Positions 1 to 12,700 of a stretch of 64,000 bases of DNA are shown piece after piece. This stretch comes from Cinnamomum chago (Eukaryota; Streptophyta; Magnoliopsida; Laurales; Lauraceae): positions 27,923,001 through 27,987,000 of the forward strand of contig CP142457.1 in the NCBI GenBank assembly GCA_038049695.1, in the 5' to 3' direction. Both the position numbers and the translations under genes were made by a program. Under the pieces are notes generated by a model. It worked only from the letters and a program-made list of their open reading frames with translations. It made no database searches and was not told the origin of the DNA. How positions within the stretch are numbered: position 1 is the stretch's first letter; every line of letters starts with the position of its first letter.

Positions 1-1430
1 AATTCAGAAATTAGAAAGTCCTATTCAAGTCCAGGTGGAGCCTAAGAATGGAGAAGAAAAAGGAGAAAAATAAGGAAAGTTTGAAGCAAGAGTTCAAGCC
101 AAATTAGAAGTCTGAAAAAGGGTCCCACACACCATGTTGCACGCCCCATATGGGCCCACTCTCATGTCAAAGATTTAGATTTAGTCCCTTGAAAATAAAT
201 CTCAGATTTGTGGGTCCAAGTGAAGAACTTTCAAGAAGCTATAAAGTGGGACCAGAATTAGAAAGTCTTGCACACCAAGAAAAGAAGACTTCTATTCTAA
301 TCTAATTAGGAAACCTAATTATAAAGCAAGCAAGAGATCTAATAAAAAAAGGGAAACAAAGCCTTAAAAGAAGGAAACTCCTTGCTAAAGATTGCTTTTG
401 CAAAAAGCATAAAATGGGACACAAGGCATGGACGACCAGCACCCCATACACAAGCCCTATCAGCCGTACAACACACTGTGGAGCTTTTTGGAGCAAGGAA
501 TTAGAGAAGTTGCTGCTGGCCAACCCCTTCTTCTTCATCAGTCTTTTAGAGTTTTTAGTATGAACCTCTTTTCTATGTTATTTTCTATTACAAACATGAG
601 TAGCTAAACTTTTTAGGGCTAGGGTGTAATTGAAACCCTAGCCTAATTTTATGTAGTCCCTTTTGGCATTCTTTAATTCAGATTTCAGTTTTGTTGGTTG
701 AGTTTCTAAACCATGATTTTAATTTGATGAGTTGTGTATATGCCATGCCAACCATGTCATGTTCAATTAAATTTAAGAGTAGCTAACTTATGTTTAATTG
801 ATCTTGATAGTTAAGCATCTAGGGTTTATAACCGTGAATAATCTAAGTATATGCCATTCTTAGACTCATGCATTTATCATTCCCATTGTTTTATGCATTA
901 TATATGTTTTGACTAGGACATATGCCATGCTTAGTTTTTGCATCATAGTGAATAATTCATGTAGTATGCCACTCATGAAGTTTAGGGGAATAATAATCTA
1001 GATACACATGCCATGGTCTAGGTTGATAGATGTCACTACTAAATTCTGATTTTTTATTAAAGGATAATAAGGGACATGCATAGGATCGGTTAGGGGAGTG
1101 GATGAAACCCTAGTTCATTCATTATTATTGTTTTTCAATTCTAGTACTAGTTGTGTGCTTTAGGTTACTTTACATTTAGCTTTTGATAGTTTAATTTACT
1201 GTTTTTAGTAGTTTAATTCAACCTTTCATCATTCAATTGTTTCTTTTAATATTCTGATTTTAAGTTGTTTTTTACATTATTTTATCACGAGTCTTCGTGG
1301 GATCGATCTTGTACTTACAATCATTATATTACATAGTGATATTGTGCGCTTGCGAGTTTTAATTGTGTGCATACTAGTACCTTATTTCTAGGTTGCTTGG
1401 TGCATACCTGGCCCCACTAGGTGTTTCGTA
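1..1430 (+). mobile_element. Ty3/gypsy-type LTR, right part (left end outside window)
   Basis: No coding sequence is visible. The stretch reads like the end of a long plant gypsy LTR. Near 1290-1360 there is a 'GTGGGATCGATCTTGTAC' block followed by 'GTGCGCTTGCGAG', an arrangement familiar from the 3' ends of Tat/Athila-type LTRs. Near 595-655 is the 'ATGAGTAGCTAAAC...TAGGG' block also common in such LTRs. No tRNA primer site or gag follows, so this is a solo LTR or a fragment. The exact right end is uncertain, somewhere between 1375 and 1430. The family assignment comes from remembered LTR style, not from a second copy in the window. Confidence 0.45.
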
Positions 1431-3340
1431 ACAAAGATTTGAGCCAACCCATGTCAAGCCGGAATATAGGCCAGCCTAATAAGACCCACGTTAGGATCCT
1501 TTTCCTTATCAAAAGAGAGGGGGCTCAAATGATGTTCGGCTATTGTGGATTAGGTGAATCGGACGATTTAAGGCTTTAATAAAGAAGATACAGTTGGCAT
1601 GCGGTCGGCTTATAGTTTTTGGGGTTGTATGATGATTGATGAATCATTGATGATTGGACAAAGGCCTGTCTTATGGCTGAGATGGATTCGGCTAGATGGT
1701 GTTGAACCTGGAAATGTGTGGCAGTGATGGAATGGTGTAGGGATTTTGGTTTGGCAGGGTTCAACTGGATCGGTGGGGTTGTTAGGGTTCGATAGTGGTG
1801 GGCATGAAGGGGATTGGCAGTTGGGTTACAGGATGGGCGACGATCTGATTGAAGAGATGGTGGAGACTCAAAGGAAATCAAGGAATGGGAAAAGGGAATA
1901 CCAGATCAAGCCAATTTTCGAATCCGGTTGGATCGATTTTCAGCTCTAATACCAATTAATGCGGATGGTGGATCGAGATGTTGGGTGGTAGGGTGGAGAT
2001 GGAAGATGGAGGGGGTTAGGTCAGTGAAACCCTGAAAATCTTGGCCTCACGCCAAACTCCCTCCCTATGTTAGGAGAGGAAAAGAGAGAACTCTGGGAAC
2101 CCAAAAGCACTCCAGTTTTTTTTCATGTTCAATAATCTTGTCTAAAACCTCAAAAGGGACATTACAATGCTTTAAAAAAGAGAATGGAAAAACCTAGAAG
2201 TAATCTTGACCATCCAAACACATTGGTGGCCATAATCAAAACATCTAATAAAAACAACTTAAAATATAGATAAAAACTCTAAATATGATAGACTATGTGG
2301 GCCTAGCCCAAGATGATAGGTCGAGAAGGATGGGCTTGGCCCATTGGCTGGTCGAACCATGGGGGACCATGGGTCTGTCCTACATCATCCTTGAAGCATA
2401 TCTAGCAAAAAGAAAATTTGAATTTATGAATTTGCACAATGTGGGAGCATTGTTGAGTGGATTTTGGCCCCCTTTGAGTTCTTTCAAAGCCTTTGGTTTT
2501 TATCATACTGATGTGGTGAGATTAAAGATATGATTGTCTTTTAGATTTTAGTTTATAAATCTATGAATGATGTATTAGATTCTATGTAGTGTCACATTGC
2601 TATGACCATATTACGATAATGGATAAATTAATGTTTCTTGCTATCTGAGGTGTTCACTTGAATCTGCATCCTAGACATATACAATTGTCCAGAATGGTGA
2701 TCTTAAATGTGGAATGTTGTCATTACTCATTAGGTAATAATAGGTGAGTTCTGAAATGCATTTAATCCTATGATGCCTAGATATAGATACGGATACCGGT
2801 ACCAACACAGATCTAAGGATTGGAGATGTGACTACACTTTTGAAAATCTAGGACATGGATTCGGGTACAACTGTCATAATTTTTTCTTTTAGAACATTTC
2901 TGAATTGATGAAATCATCATTGTTTAGATTCCCTTCTAGCATTTTTAATGTTGAAAAAGTAAGAAAACTGATAGAACTGTATAAAAAAATGGACTCGGTA
3001 AGTAGGATATACTTGTACCTTAGAAGTATAAATGGAGTATCGATTATCCAAATGAGTGTTGTATCGGTTCAACACGGATATGGTGGGTGTGTACAAGTAT
3101 CCAGGCATGTCATAGATTTAATCCTGTACGCAGCACTAAATGCGGAAATATTGGTTGCCCCCTTGACATGTTTTCATTTTTCTGGGCTACATCCAATGCG
3201 GCGAGATGCCACATCTGACATCTCACCCTCAGAACGTTGCTATTGCAGTTGTGATTTGGATATAAGGTTAGAAAGATGATCTGATAATTCTATGGTTTTA
3301 GACATAAGTTCATTGGATCAGTGTTCTTGGAGTTTCTTCT
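1431..3340. other. Intergenic retroelement debris upstream of the TPR gene
   Basis: I see no intact gene here. A reversed primer-binding-site-like motif at 1943-1955 with LTR-like sequence to its right suggests a minus-strand LTR remnant, listed separately. The open frame at 2905-3279 has low-complexity content and no recognisable domain. Sequence around 2780-3110 repeats short 'GGATACGG/GTATCG' phrases typical of degenerate plant repeats. Confidence 0.4.
1940..2290 (-). mobile_element. LTR end plus primer-binding-site remnant (minus strand)
   Basis: Read on the minus strand, the bases at 1955-1943 give TTGGTATTAGAGC, very close to the initiator-Met tRNA complement (TGGTATCAGAGC) that follows the 5' LTR in plant retroelements. 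The sequence preceding it on that strand (about 2290-1960) is leader/LTR-like. No gag or pol is attached, so this is a fragment. The left and right limits are approximate. Confidence 0.35.
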
Positions 3341-5886
3341 ATGAATCGACGGAAGATGCAATTTTGGATTCTTCTGTCAATATACATTTTCATCGCCATC
3401 CTTAGGGGTGCAGCTGTATTAACAGGGACTGGACTCCGCTGCAGTTTGTTTTCCAAAAACTGGTTACTAAGCAGGTGACTCAAATCAAAGGTTGCTACCA
3501 ATCTCTACCTTGTCATGATGGTTTAATGTTAAACCTATGGTTTAGGTCATTCGTGCATTGTTCGAGATATGGCACCAACCAAAAAAAAAAACACGCACGC
3601 GCGCGCACCCACGTAAAGGTTGCCATGTCAATACCACTAAATGACTTCTACGGGCAAACTGATGGGGACATCTTATTCAGTAGCCTCTTAAGTCTTAACA
3701 CTAGAGCTAATCACATGGCTTCCAACCCTGAAGCATGTCATATAAGATCATTTGTTGCTTAATTTTACAATAACTGTGGATGGATTATTACTTTCTTTGT
3801 ATGCTGTTCATTTTGATGTCCTTGTTTTATTTTTGGTTTTTATTCTGGCAATATAACTCAGGAACCTTGTTGCAGATTGGCTGCTGAGAAGGATTCAGAG
3901 TTGGCAAGAGCCTCAATTGCTTTGGGGCTGTTTCTTTTCTCAAGAGGATTGCTGACAGAAGCTTCTGAACATTTTGAGAATGCTATCTCTAAGGTCTTAA
4001 GTTTCAGAGTAGTCAATTGCTCTCCTCTTGATGATAGAAGTAGATTTAGTCTTTTAATCTAGAACAAGACCTTGGTGCCAATTTTATTCCTTGATTCTTC
4101 TCTAAATTGGAACCTTTTAGCTCATACTTTATGCTTATAATTTTGTTGGGCAACAGATCAAGGATGACGAGATCACGCAATTGATTATTGCATCTTTTGG
4201 AGCAGGCATTTCACTTTTATCTCAGGTGTTAGTTGCATCTTCTGTTTAGATTTTAATTCCCTCTAGATATAAATGGTTATTCTAAATGTTTAAAAATTAT
4301 GTAAGTTATCCATATTGTGAGATGCCCAGTAGTTCATTTGTATATGTTTCCAATCAATATGAACAATATTCTGTGGTCACATCCTGAATTGCATTTGCAT
4401 TATACATAAGATCTTTGATGGATTCAAGCATGAACTCAAATTTTCTTGTTGGATCTATAATCCAAAAATTATTGGGGCAACCTTGTGGTTTTAACAACCT
4501 CCTATTAAGACTAGCTTGTCCACTTCGATCAAGAATAATTTACTGAATTTTTATTATAAGGTTGTCGAATTTATTTGGGAAAGTTATTGTTTTATTATTT
4601 ATACATTTCAATTGGTATTCAGTAGATGGATCATGAAGTAATCAAGGGTCAGTTACTAATACTAATAAAAGAATAGGGTCAATTTACTGATCACTGCATA
4701 CATCAGATTGGTATCGAAGCTTTGGCCTCCATGAAAGCGAGATTGTGAAGTTGTAATCAAGGATCGATGACTAATCCCTACCTACATCAGACATCCAAGC
4801 TTTAGCAGAGACTTTAGTGAAGAACAAAACTTGACTTTTTTTCTTTTTTTAGGGGAAACGGAACTGTTTTATGAAAAAGAAGCTACATTATTAGATAGAA
4901 TATATTTCTTTGAAAGAAAAAGGGCACATGACAGTCCAAATCAATGAAATTCTTTTGTGACACCAGTAATTCAAGTTGGAGCTCCCGTGATCAGTGGTCC
5001 AGGTCAATGACACGCCTTTATTTTGTAATTGATCCAGGTCATTCGCTGACTAGAATCCTAAGCAGTATGGATGTTAAGTGATTTGAAAACACTCAAGTAA
5101 TGATCTGCTATGATTTTAACCAGCCATTCATAGAGTGTTAAGTAAACAGCATATTCTTAAAGCCAGTTTTAGAGAATTCATTTTTCAAAATTACATTAAC
5201 TGTAAAGAGCAATTGCTTGAGATTGTGTTTAATGAACAAACTGTAAGGTGCATTCATCTTTTGTTCTTGACTCATGTCAAATGATTACAATTATGTGTTT
5301 GTTGTGGTTGTTGTTATCCCACGCCATTCTGTAGGGCCCACAAGTTGGACCATTGTGAATGATCCATAGTATTCTCTTCCCTCGTGCATGGCTCTAGGGT
5401 CTTGCATCTTGGTTTGTCATATCTTTTTTATATCTTTTCTATCATTCGACTCTCCAGCACTTTTGAAACTTCTTCCTTTACATTTTTCCCTACAGCAGGG
5501 AAGGACATCGGAAGGAATTCAACACTTGAAACGGATAGCAGAGTTGAAGGAACCAGAGAATCCCATGGATAAATTCTGCTATTATCAGGGTTTGGTAACG
5601 TTAGCCAGGTAAGAAGAATAGCTGAGTTCTTGCCAGTTTACTTGCAGCACTTATACATGCGTTTTTTTTTTTTGGTAGAAACATCTAGTTGATGTTTCCA
5701 CATGCTTGACATTTTCTTTTGCTCAGTTAACATAAATTAGTAACAGAAACTACTCTGCTCTCCAGTACTCTATTTAATGAAGGCCAAAAGGCTGAAGCTG
5801 TGAAGTACTTGCGAATTGCTGCGGAATATGACCCTGCTGTAAATAAATACATCAAGGAATGTGAAATGGATGAGAAGACTAGTTGA
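3341..5886 (+). CDS. Small TPR-like protein, five exons (first exon tentative)
   Basis: Exons: 3341-3474 (tentative), 3876-3993, 4157-4225, 5499-5608 and 5766-5886. All junctions are GT-AG and the phases agree, giving 183 residues and a TGA stop. The last four exons are convincing. They encode paired helices of tetratricopeptide type: residues about 50-84 with 'LGLFLFSRGLLTEASEHFE', then a second repeat across exons 3-4 ('SLLSQGRTSEGIQHLKR'), and a third with 'AEAVKYLRIAAEYDP'. TPR units usually act as protein-binding scaffolds; I cannot name the family or partner. The first exon starts with an ATG followed by a hydrophobic stretch (residues 7-28) that could be a membrane anchor or targeting peptide. 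It was chosen because its donor phase fits exon 2 and an in-frame stop lies just upstream at 3305. The true 5' exons could instead lie elsewhere, even outside the window. Confidence 0.6.
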
Positions 5887-6023
5887 AATGCTTCATGAAC
5901 TGTTGTGGCATTTATTCATCTGAGAGGCAGTGAAGAAGAGCACTGATGAGAAATTTCCTGCTTAAGATGGCGGCAATTGGTAAAGAGAGCCAAATTGGCA
6001 ATCCTTATAGATAGCAACGATTA

Positions 6024-6054
<31 letters not shown>

Positions 6055-6161
6055 TAAACCGACAGGAAATGGGATTTTGTAGTTGCAATTCTTCTGATCT
6101 GTCACAGTTTGGTAAGTTATATCAAGATTCAAAATCCTTTGTATGTAACTTAGCAAAAGGT

Positions 6162-6167
6162 AATAAA
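6162..6167 (+). terminator. Possible polyadenylation signal of the TPR gene
   Basis: A canonical AATAAA lies 276 bases after the TGA stop in AT-rich sequence. An A-rich run at about 6029-6052 between stop and signal is unlikely to be the cleavage site itself. The assignment rests on motif and position only. Confidence 0.35.
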
Positions 6168-6971
6168 ACAGTTTAATCTTGTTTTAATATATGTCATTTA
6201 TGCTACTGAAAATGCAAATATTTGTATTTAACAATTTGCAATAAATTCAGATAGCTACTGAAATGCAAATAGAGATCGTATTCATCAATTTGCAATAAAT
6301 TCACTGTTGTATAGAGGGTAAAAAATTAAGCACACGGAACAAATTAGTTACCTTTATTCATTCTCTTTGTACAATGGTTAGCCAAGCTTCACTTCAAGAA
6401 ATAGAAAGACAGGAAAACAAGAAATGTGTTATGTATTATTAAATTTTAAGAAGATAGGGCCCCCTTTTTATTGTTACCATCCTTTATTTTTACACTGTTT
6501 TTCTTGAAATTATCTTGCTCTCTATTTTCATGTGATTTTTTTTTTATAGAAATCAACCTTAGTTTTGTAATGGGGGGAAATGTTTATTTTACCGAGTTAA
6601 AAAACCCAATGCAGGCCCCAGCACGTTCTCATTTTCTCTTAAAATTTCTCATATCCTTCATGTCTTGCGTTCGTTTGGTAGCTGTAGGCCCACTTTATTT
6701 TATCTGACTAATTGGACTCTTCATATCTACCGAATCACCCAACTTCTTAGCCAAAGTGGTATGAGCGGTCAATATCATCATCATTGAAACCTTGTCCCAA
6801 CTATATTGGATTTCCATACATGAATTTTGCTTATCCATTCCAATTCATCCTCAAGCAAAGTGTACATGTTAAAAGAGCATTGTACATGAACATAGCACGG
6901 CATAAAAATGAGCATGAGGTCTAACATGACATAGACATAAGCACAAACATGAACGCGGGACATAACTGACA
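6168..6971. other. AT-rich intergenic sequence
   Basis: No gene or convincing repeat is visible. Two near-identical phrases containing 'AATTTGCAATAAATTC' at about 6230-6250 and 6287-6302 indicate a short local duplication. Confidence 0.4.
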
Positions 6972-9539
6972 TATTTTATATATATTAAAGCAAAGGGGGA
7001 GATGGGCTGTGAGGAGTGCCACGTCATCCCTAAAAAGTCTCTCTTTTTAAAGAAATATAAAAGAAAAAAATGTACAGCCTCTGGCTTTGATGTGGGCTAC
7101 TACACTCATCCCAAACAAATCTCCTCCCTAAATCTCCATTTCAATTTTCTTCTCCAAATCACTTCCCTAATTCTCTCCTTTTCATTCAACTTTATAAAGA
7201 TAACAAACTCACATCTTTATCATATCTCCTATAATTTCTCTTGAACAACCTCTTCTATTCTAATCACACCTATCCTTTCTCCACTTCTACCAAGAAGTTG
7301 ATATTACCATGAAAGGAATACATGCCACTTGAAATAGCGAAACGAGAGTCCATTCCAGGTAGAGTAAAAAACTGACGATGGATTAATACATATCATATCA
7401 TTTGCCCCTCCATGCACTCACACATATAAAGAGAGAGAAAGCTTAAGATGAGATGATCCAGACCACACATTTGATTGGCTACACCAAATTGATGGATTTG
7501 ACAAATTCAATATGGTCAAATTTAAAGAGTAAAAAACTTGTGAGTAGGCAAATTCCATTACGGGCCCGTCAAGAAATATGCATAGTCAAATCTCAAAAGG
7601 TTCAGCCAGACTTGCTAGTTACCAAACCCATACCAAACCGAGGTACTTCGGACTATACCCATTCGACTTAGACTTATGGTCTCATCTAACTCGGTGGTTT
7701 AATGAGCGAAACCACACTGGCTGAGTCTAACATAACTCAAAATGAGTTTTAATACTATAGGATGCATCAGATCCAAGGGGTGGTTGCTACTTGCTACATG
7801 TAACATAGGTGAGGTGTGGCTACTGGCTGCTAATCATAAGATTATGCTGACGTACGTGGATCAAGAAGGGTTGGAAATGTGGTAGTTTTTTCTTCTAACC
7901 ATAGGAACAATAATCTTTCGCTTTATCAGATATTGAATGGGTGCATTGACATGCATAAATAAAACTTACAAAATTTACACATAGCGGTTAAAAAAAAAAC
8001 TGATCAGATCAACCCACCTTTCATATAAATATCCCTATTGGAACACCCCAACCGGAGTTAATTTTTTATTATGGATGATTAACCGTGTTTTGTTAAGTTA
8101 ATTATGTTTAAGTAGTGAATTAAAGACGAGACATTGCAAAATCTCTCTCTCTAATACTTCCCTAAAATCTCTCATTCTCTTAATATCTCTCCCTCTAAGT
8201 CTTCCCTAAAATCGCTCATCCTCATCTCTCCCCCTCATCAAGCCCCCCTATTTGATAAAGGGATCAAAATCTACGACCAGGCTAATGGAGTGATACCGAT
8301 GGGAAGGACTACTTCCTGGTAATTTATTATATGGTATTTATAAGGTTGAAAGTCACCAGACAGATCAACATGCAACATGTCAACCAGCAATTGATATCCA
8401 GATGTGTATGATCTTAACTGCCCCCATGGAACCCTTTCAATTAACACTCTTGATTAGAAACAATCAAACTGATCTGAATCATCCAAAAGGTGAGATCCAT
8501 CACCCGCTGTATGCGTCATTCACCAATAGTTTTATAGGCTTCTTCCTTTTTTTTAATGCAAGTAAAGAGAGGATTGGCAAGGCATTTATCTTTATTGAAA
8601 TTACTTGGATTTAGGGCTATCAAAACAAGAAGCTTGGATTGGATATCAAGCTGAGGAGCCCACCAAGCAATGTCACCAAGTTAGTAATTATTCACTCTCA
8701 AAGGTGCAGTTCAGGTTAATATTTATGTAAAATCCAATTAATTTAGTTTGGGGGAGCCTAATATTCATCCTAGGATAGTTCACAGGCCTGAAACTGAGGC
8801 CCAGGTCCAGCCCATTTACAAACTAGATACCCTCTTTTGTATTAAGATGTTAGGTGATGCCAAGCAACCTCCACACCACCCACACCAACACACATTACAC
8901 TAATTAATACAAAATCCAATAAATGTTTGCCATTACATATTTGAACAAATTTTGAATTATAAGTAGAAATTAAGGGTCAAGGAGGTCTAATCAAATCATC
9001 AAACCAATAATTATTATGTAATAATCAAAATTCAATCCAAGGTGAGTACAATACAACTGAGATTGTACATAAGATCTTAAATAATGTTTGTGGGTTTCGC
9101 TAGTTTTTTTTTTTTTTTTTTTTCTAAGACATGAAAATCATATTATTATCCATTATATTGGGCATTTTCATTCCTTTGAATTTTTTGGATTTTGTTTTTC
9201 AAAGAGATTATAATCACATTTTGTGAATTTCATTAGGGTTCTTTTATACATTATTTTTTTTCGAATGAGAGCAAAATTTATTTTTATTAATTTGTTAGGG
9301 TTCTTTTCCCCCAAATCCACTAACATATGGTTTTTCTTTCTGTTTCTATAGATTTTCTTTTAAAAAATAAAGATATTATTTTAAGTGGATTTTATAATCC
9401 ATCATAATATAATTCCTTTCATCTATTCTTTATAATATATTATTTTAAATTTACTTTTTATTAATTATATTTAAAAACTCTTAAATTTTTATATATCTTC
9501 AATTTTAGCCGCGGGTTTAGCACGGGGCTTTGTTGCTAA
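6972..9539 (+). mobile_element. Probable non-autonomous Helitron
   Basis: The left side (from about 6972) has the AT-rich opening followed by 'AAAGCAAAGGGGGAGATGGG' and then 'GTGCCACGTCATC', a combination typical of plant Helitron 5' ends. The right side (9505-9539) has a long AT-rich run, then a GC-rich imperfect hairpin 'CCGCGGGTTTAGCACGG', and about 12 bases later the tetranucleotide CTAA, fitting the CTRR 3' end rule. The base after CTAA is C rather than the expected T, and the first two bases do not clearly read TC, so both ends look mutated or the limits are off by a few bases. There is no coding capacity, so any movement would have relied on proteins of an autonomous element. CT-rich blocks near 7110-7270 and 8140-8240 resemble one another. 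Confidence 0.45.
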
Positions 9540-11060
9540 CATAAGCATAAAGAGAACATAAAGCATGGTACATGACAAGGTACGTGAGACTAAACAAGAT
9601 AAATGTTAGAGCATGCACCAAATCATGTAAGAGTACAGGAACGGAATGCAAATGCATGCATAAGGATCATATGACAAATCATAAATAAATAATGAGCCAA
9701 TACTAGAATTTGGGAATGCCCTTTGGCTTCACCGTTCAACTATGTGTAGTGCTAAGGCCACCGACATCTTCGAGCTACAAAATTCATGGTGTTACATTCA
9801 TTTGGTGACGTCAAATACCTTAGGTCAACACCTTTGGCTCAAGGTACATGAATATCAGGGTTCGGGCTTCCTTGTGGGTGTATGGTAGCTCTAACATCAC
9901 CCACTAATCTCTAGGGATCCATTAGGCATGAATTAAGGTTTAAGTGTTATATTGTTAAAGTCCAGGACTAGGTCCAAAACTACCTAAGAAGCCTATATTT
10001 GTTGGTTATTTCACGGTTAGATTATGGTTAGCCGCCGGTTGACCGAAATGAAACCTGGAGACATTATGAAAAAGCAAATGGGGAGGGTCTCAGTTGACTC
10101 GCGGTTAGCCACATGGGAAATGGTGGCTAGTCGCGGGCTTATCGCAATGCAATTTTCAGCAAAAGTTTACATTCTGCGTTTGTAACCGCGAACTTGGTGG
10201 TTAACCGCCAAGTATTAGGAAACTGGCGATTTGATTAAAAAGACTCTGTTTTCAGTGGAGTTCAAGCCTTGCAAGGGCATTCAACTGAAGGTAAAGAGCC
10301 TCCAAAGCTCATTAAAACCCACATATTCTGGGGCATGAGAAATAACCACACACATTCCACAAATTGATTCAAATCCATACATTGAGCTATAAATTGCCCA
10401 ATCTATACATTGAACCTGTTTGGAACCAAAGAGAACATCACATGTAGTGAGTTATGGATGTTTTACTTGCCTTTGGTGCTTGCTAACAGATACCAACGAC
10501 ATCCCCTCTTCCACACGCACCAATTAGCTCCAAACTCCAAAATCCCCAAATGCTAGACTCTAACTCAAACCCTACAATGGTAAATGAATGAAATGACTTA
10601 AAGGGATCATGCATGCAACTAATATGAGCCTCTCTAGCTGATTAAAATCAAGAGAAAGTGCAAGGGAGAGATAGGCTTACCAATGGAGCAAGGAAGAATA
10701 AGATGAAGATGAATGTGAGCTAGCTTGTAGGAGGTGTGTAGGAGGAAGAAGATGAAAATTTGAGTCACCCAAGCCCACATGCTAGGCCTCTAATTGAGAG
10801 TTTGAAGTAAATGGGAGAGAAGATGAAAGGAGAAGTAGAGTCCAGTTTCACGCAAACGAGAGAATAAGAAAAAGGATCGATGGTGTTGGGATGGTTTAAA
10901 TGGGGATTTTCTGAATTTTGCATTTAAGTCCACTTGATTCAGCACATAATCATTCAAATCAAATATTAGGCACCTAATTAGGATTAATTAGGGACTAAAC
11001 CCGATTAAGAACCCACGCCCCATGTTATATATAGTTCGCCTTCCAACGTGATCATTGAGA
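9540..11060 (-). mobile_element. LTR-like sequence, probably gypsy-type, minus strand
   Basis: There is no coding region. On the minus strand from about 11060 downward the sequence has the style of a long gypsy LTR: 'GTTTAGTCCCTAATTAATCC', a TATA-like 'TATATATAAC' near 11030, then CT-rich leader sequence ending in a 'GGTAAGCC' splice-like site near 10677. The right end of this window (63.0-64.0 kb, plus strand) has a similar order of phrases. No paired LTR or target duplication was found, so the limits are guesses. Confidence 0.3.
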
Positions 11061-11115
11061 CGGCCAAATGATAGCCGAGGGTCTAGCCAAAAATCGGTGC
11101 TTCTCCCATTGCCAA

Positions 11116-12700
11116 TCAGGTGCTTTGCATGCATGATGATTGCATCTTTGCTATTGTGGATACCCCTTCAAGCCCACAAAGAGTTAGCGTTAGGTTGTAT
11201 CTCCCAGAAGTTAAAAGAGTCTTTAATGTAGTTGGACTACACCCAATCTCCCCATATGGACTTTCTTTTGCTGCCAGGGACCAAGATTGTCGTTGAATTG
11301 CTGCTTCAGCCATGCAGTGGATGGAACTGATGCCCAGTCCTCCTTCTTCAGTTGGCTTCCAGATGTTTTCCCTTCAAGCGAATGAATGCAGCTCCTGGGT
11401 AGCATGAAGCAGGTGGTCCAATAAACATGCATTGTCGAGAGAGTGGATATGATAAGTTTCACTCTTCCAGCGAATGACAATACTTTTTCTTTCCACCCAA
11501 AGAGTTTTTTGTGAATTTTCTCTAATATGAGTTGGCACTGCTGAAGCTTTAGTCTCGTTGAAAATAAAGGAAGGCCAAGATATTTGATCGTTAGGCTTTG
11601 TCTTGGGAAGTTCAGAATTGAGGAGATGGCTTCCATCCTGTCTTCATCACAATTGGAGAAGTTAATGGAGCTTTTGTTGCAATTCACAGTAACTCCAGTT
11701 TGAAGCTTGAGTTTCTCAAGAAAATCTTTGATTTTACCTGCGACAGGAATGTTATCCCAAGCGAAAGTCATAACATCATCAGTGAAAAGAAGATGAGAGT
11801 TTGAAGTATTGCCCTTTGGGAATGGTGTGGGGATAGACCCATATTTTGCATAGGAATTTAAATTGGCCGAGAGGAACTCCTCTACTTTGTAGAAGAGATA
11901 AGGGGATAAGGACCAGCCTTGACGAAGACCCCTTGTGCTTTTAAAGAAACCAAAGGATTAGCCATTGACCAACAATGAGAATGAAGGACTGTGCATTCAC
12001 ACATTCCATGATCCAATGAATGAACTGTCCAGGGAAGTTTAGACTCTGCATTGCGGATTCAATGAATGACCAATTTCCACTGTCAAGGCCTTTGTAATAT
12101 CATGCTTCAGGCTCATCCTTTGTTTTCCTCTATTTAGGTGAAAGCCTTTGTCCAAGTCATGGCAAAGGATAATATTGTCACTGATGGACCTCCCCGAGAT
12201 AAATGCCGATTGGGATGGGATTATGATTTTGGCCATGTAATTTTTCAGTCTACTGACTAGAATTCTTGGTATGATCTTGTCAAGTTCGTTAGCCAAGGAA
12301 ATTGATCTAAAACCTGCAAGAGAATAGCAAGCATCTAGTTTGGAATTAAAGCAATGAAGGTACGTATATTTAACTTGCTAGCTTCGAATGAGTGAAGAAG
12401 TCTTTGATCACCAATGTAACATCCTCCCCAATTATTGGTTAACACATCTCGAAGAAACGGCCATTGAAACCATCTTGGAGACTTTAGAGGGCTTGCTTGT
12501 TTGATAGCATTTTCAATTTCATATCGATCAATTAGGTTGCAGAGGGAGTGAACTGAGTCTGCCTTTGACATTTATATCTAATAGTTCTTTACTCAAATCG
12601 TTGTCCTCTTGACTGGGGAGCAAGGATTTTCTTAAAGTGGTCTACAAAAACTTCTTTGATCTGATCTGGCTGGTTGTAGACCTTCCCCTCAGCAATTTCT
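11116..12700 (-). pseudogene. LINE (non-LTR retrotransposon) reverse transcriptase, decayed
   Basis: Read on the minus strand, the pieces follow the order of plant LINE ORF2. First comes the pre-RT segment with 'VDHFKKIL' (about 12690-12600). Next is the 'AIKQASPLKSP' segment, then 'SISLANELDKIIPRILVSRL' (12300-12240). 'SQSAFISGRSISDNI' follows near 12200, then 'GLRQGWSLSPYLF', where the usual D-P is altered (about 11930). The catalytic box reads 'HLLFTDDVMTF' (FADD to FTDD, about 11795-11763). Last is the thumb-like 'IKYLGLPLF...WKEKVLSFAGRVKLI' region. The frame changes several times, so no intact enzyme is made. The endonuclease is not recognisable, and no poly(A) tail or target duplication was identified. 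The element would have copied itself by target-primed reverse transcription. Confidence 0.8.
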
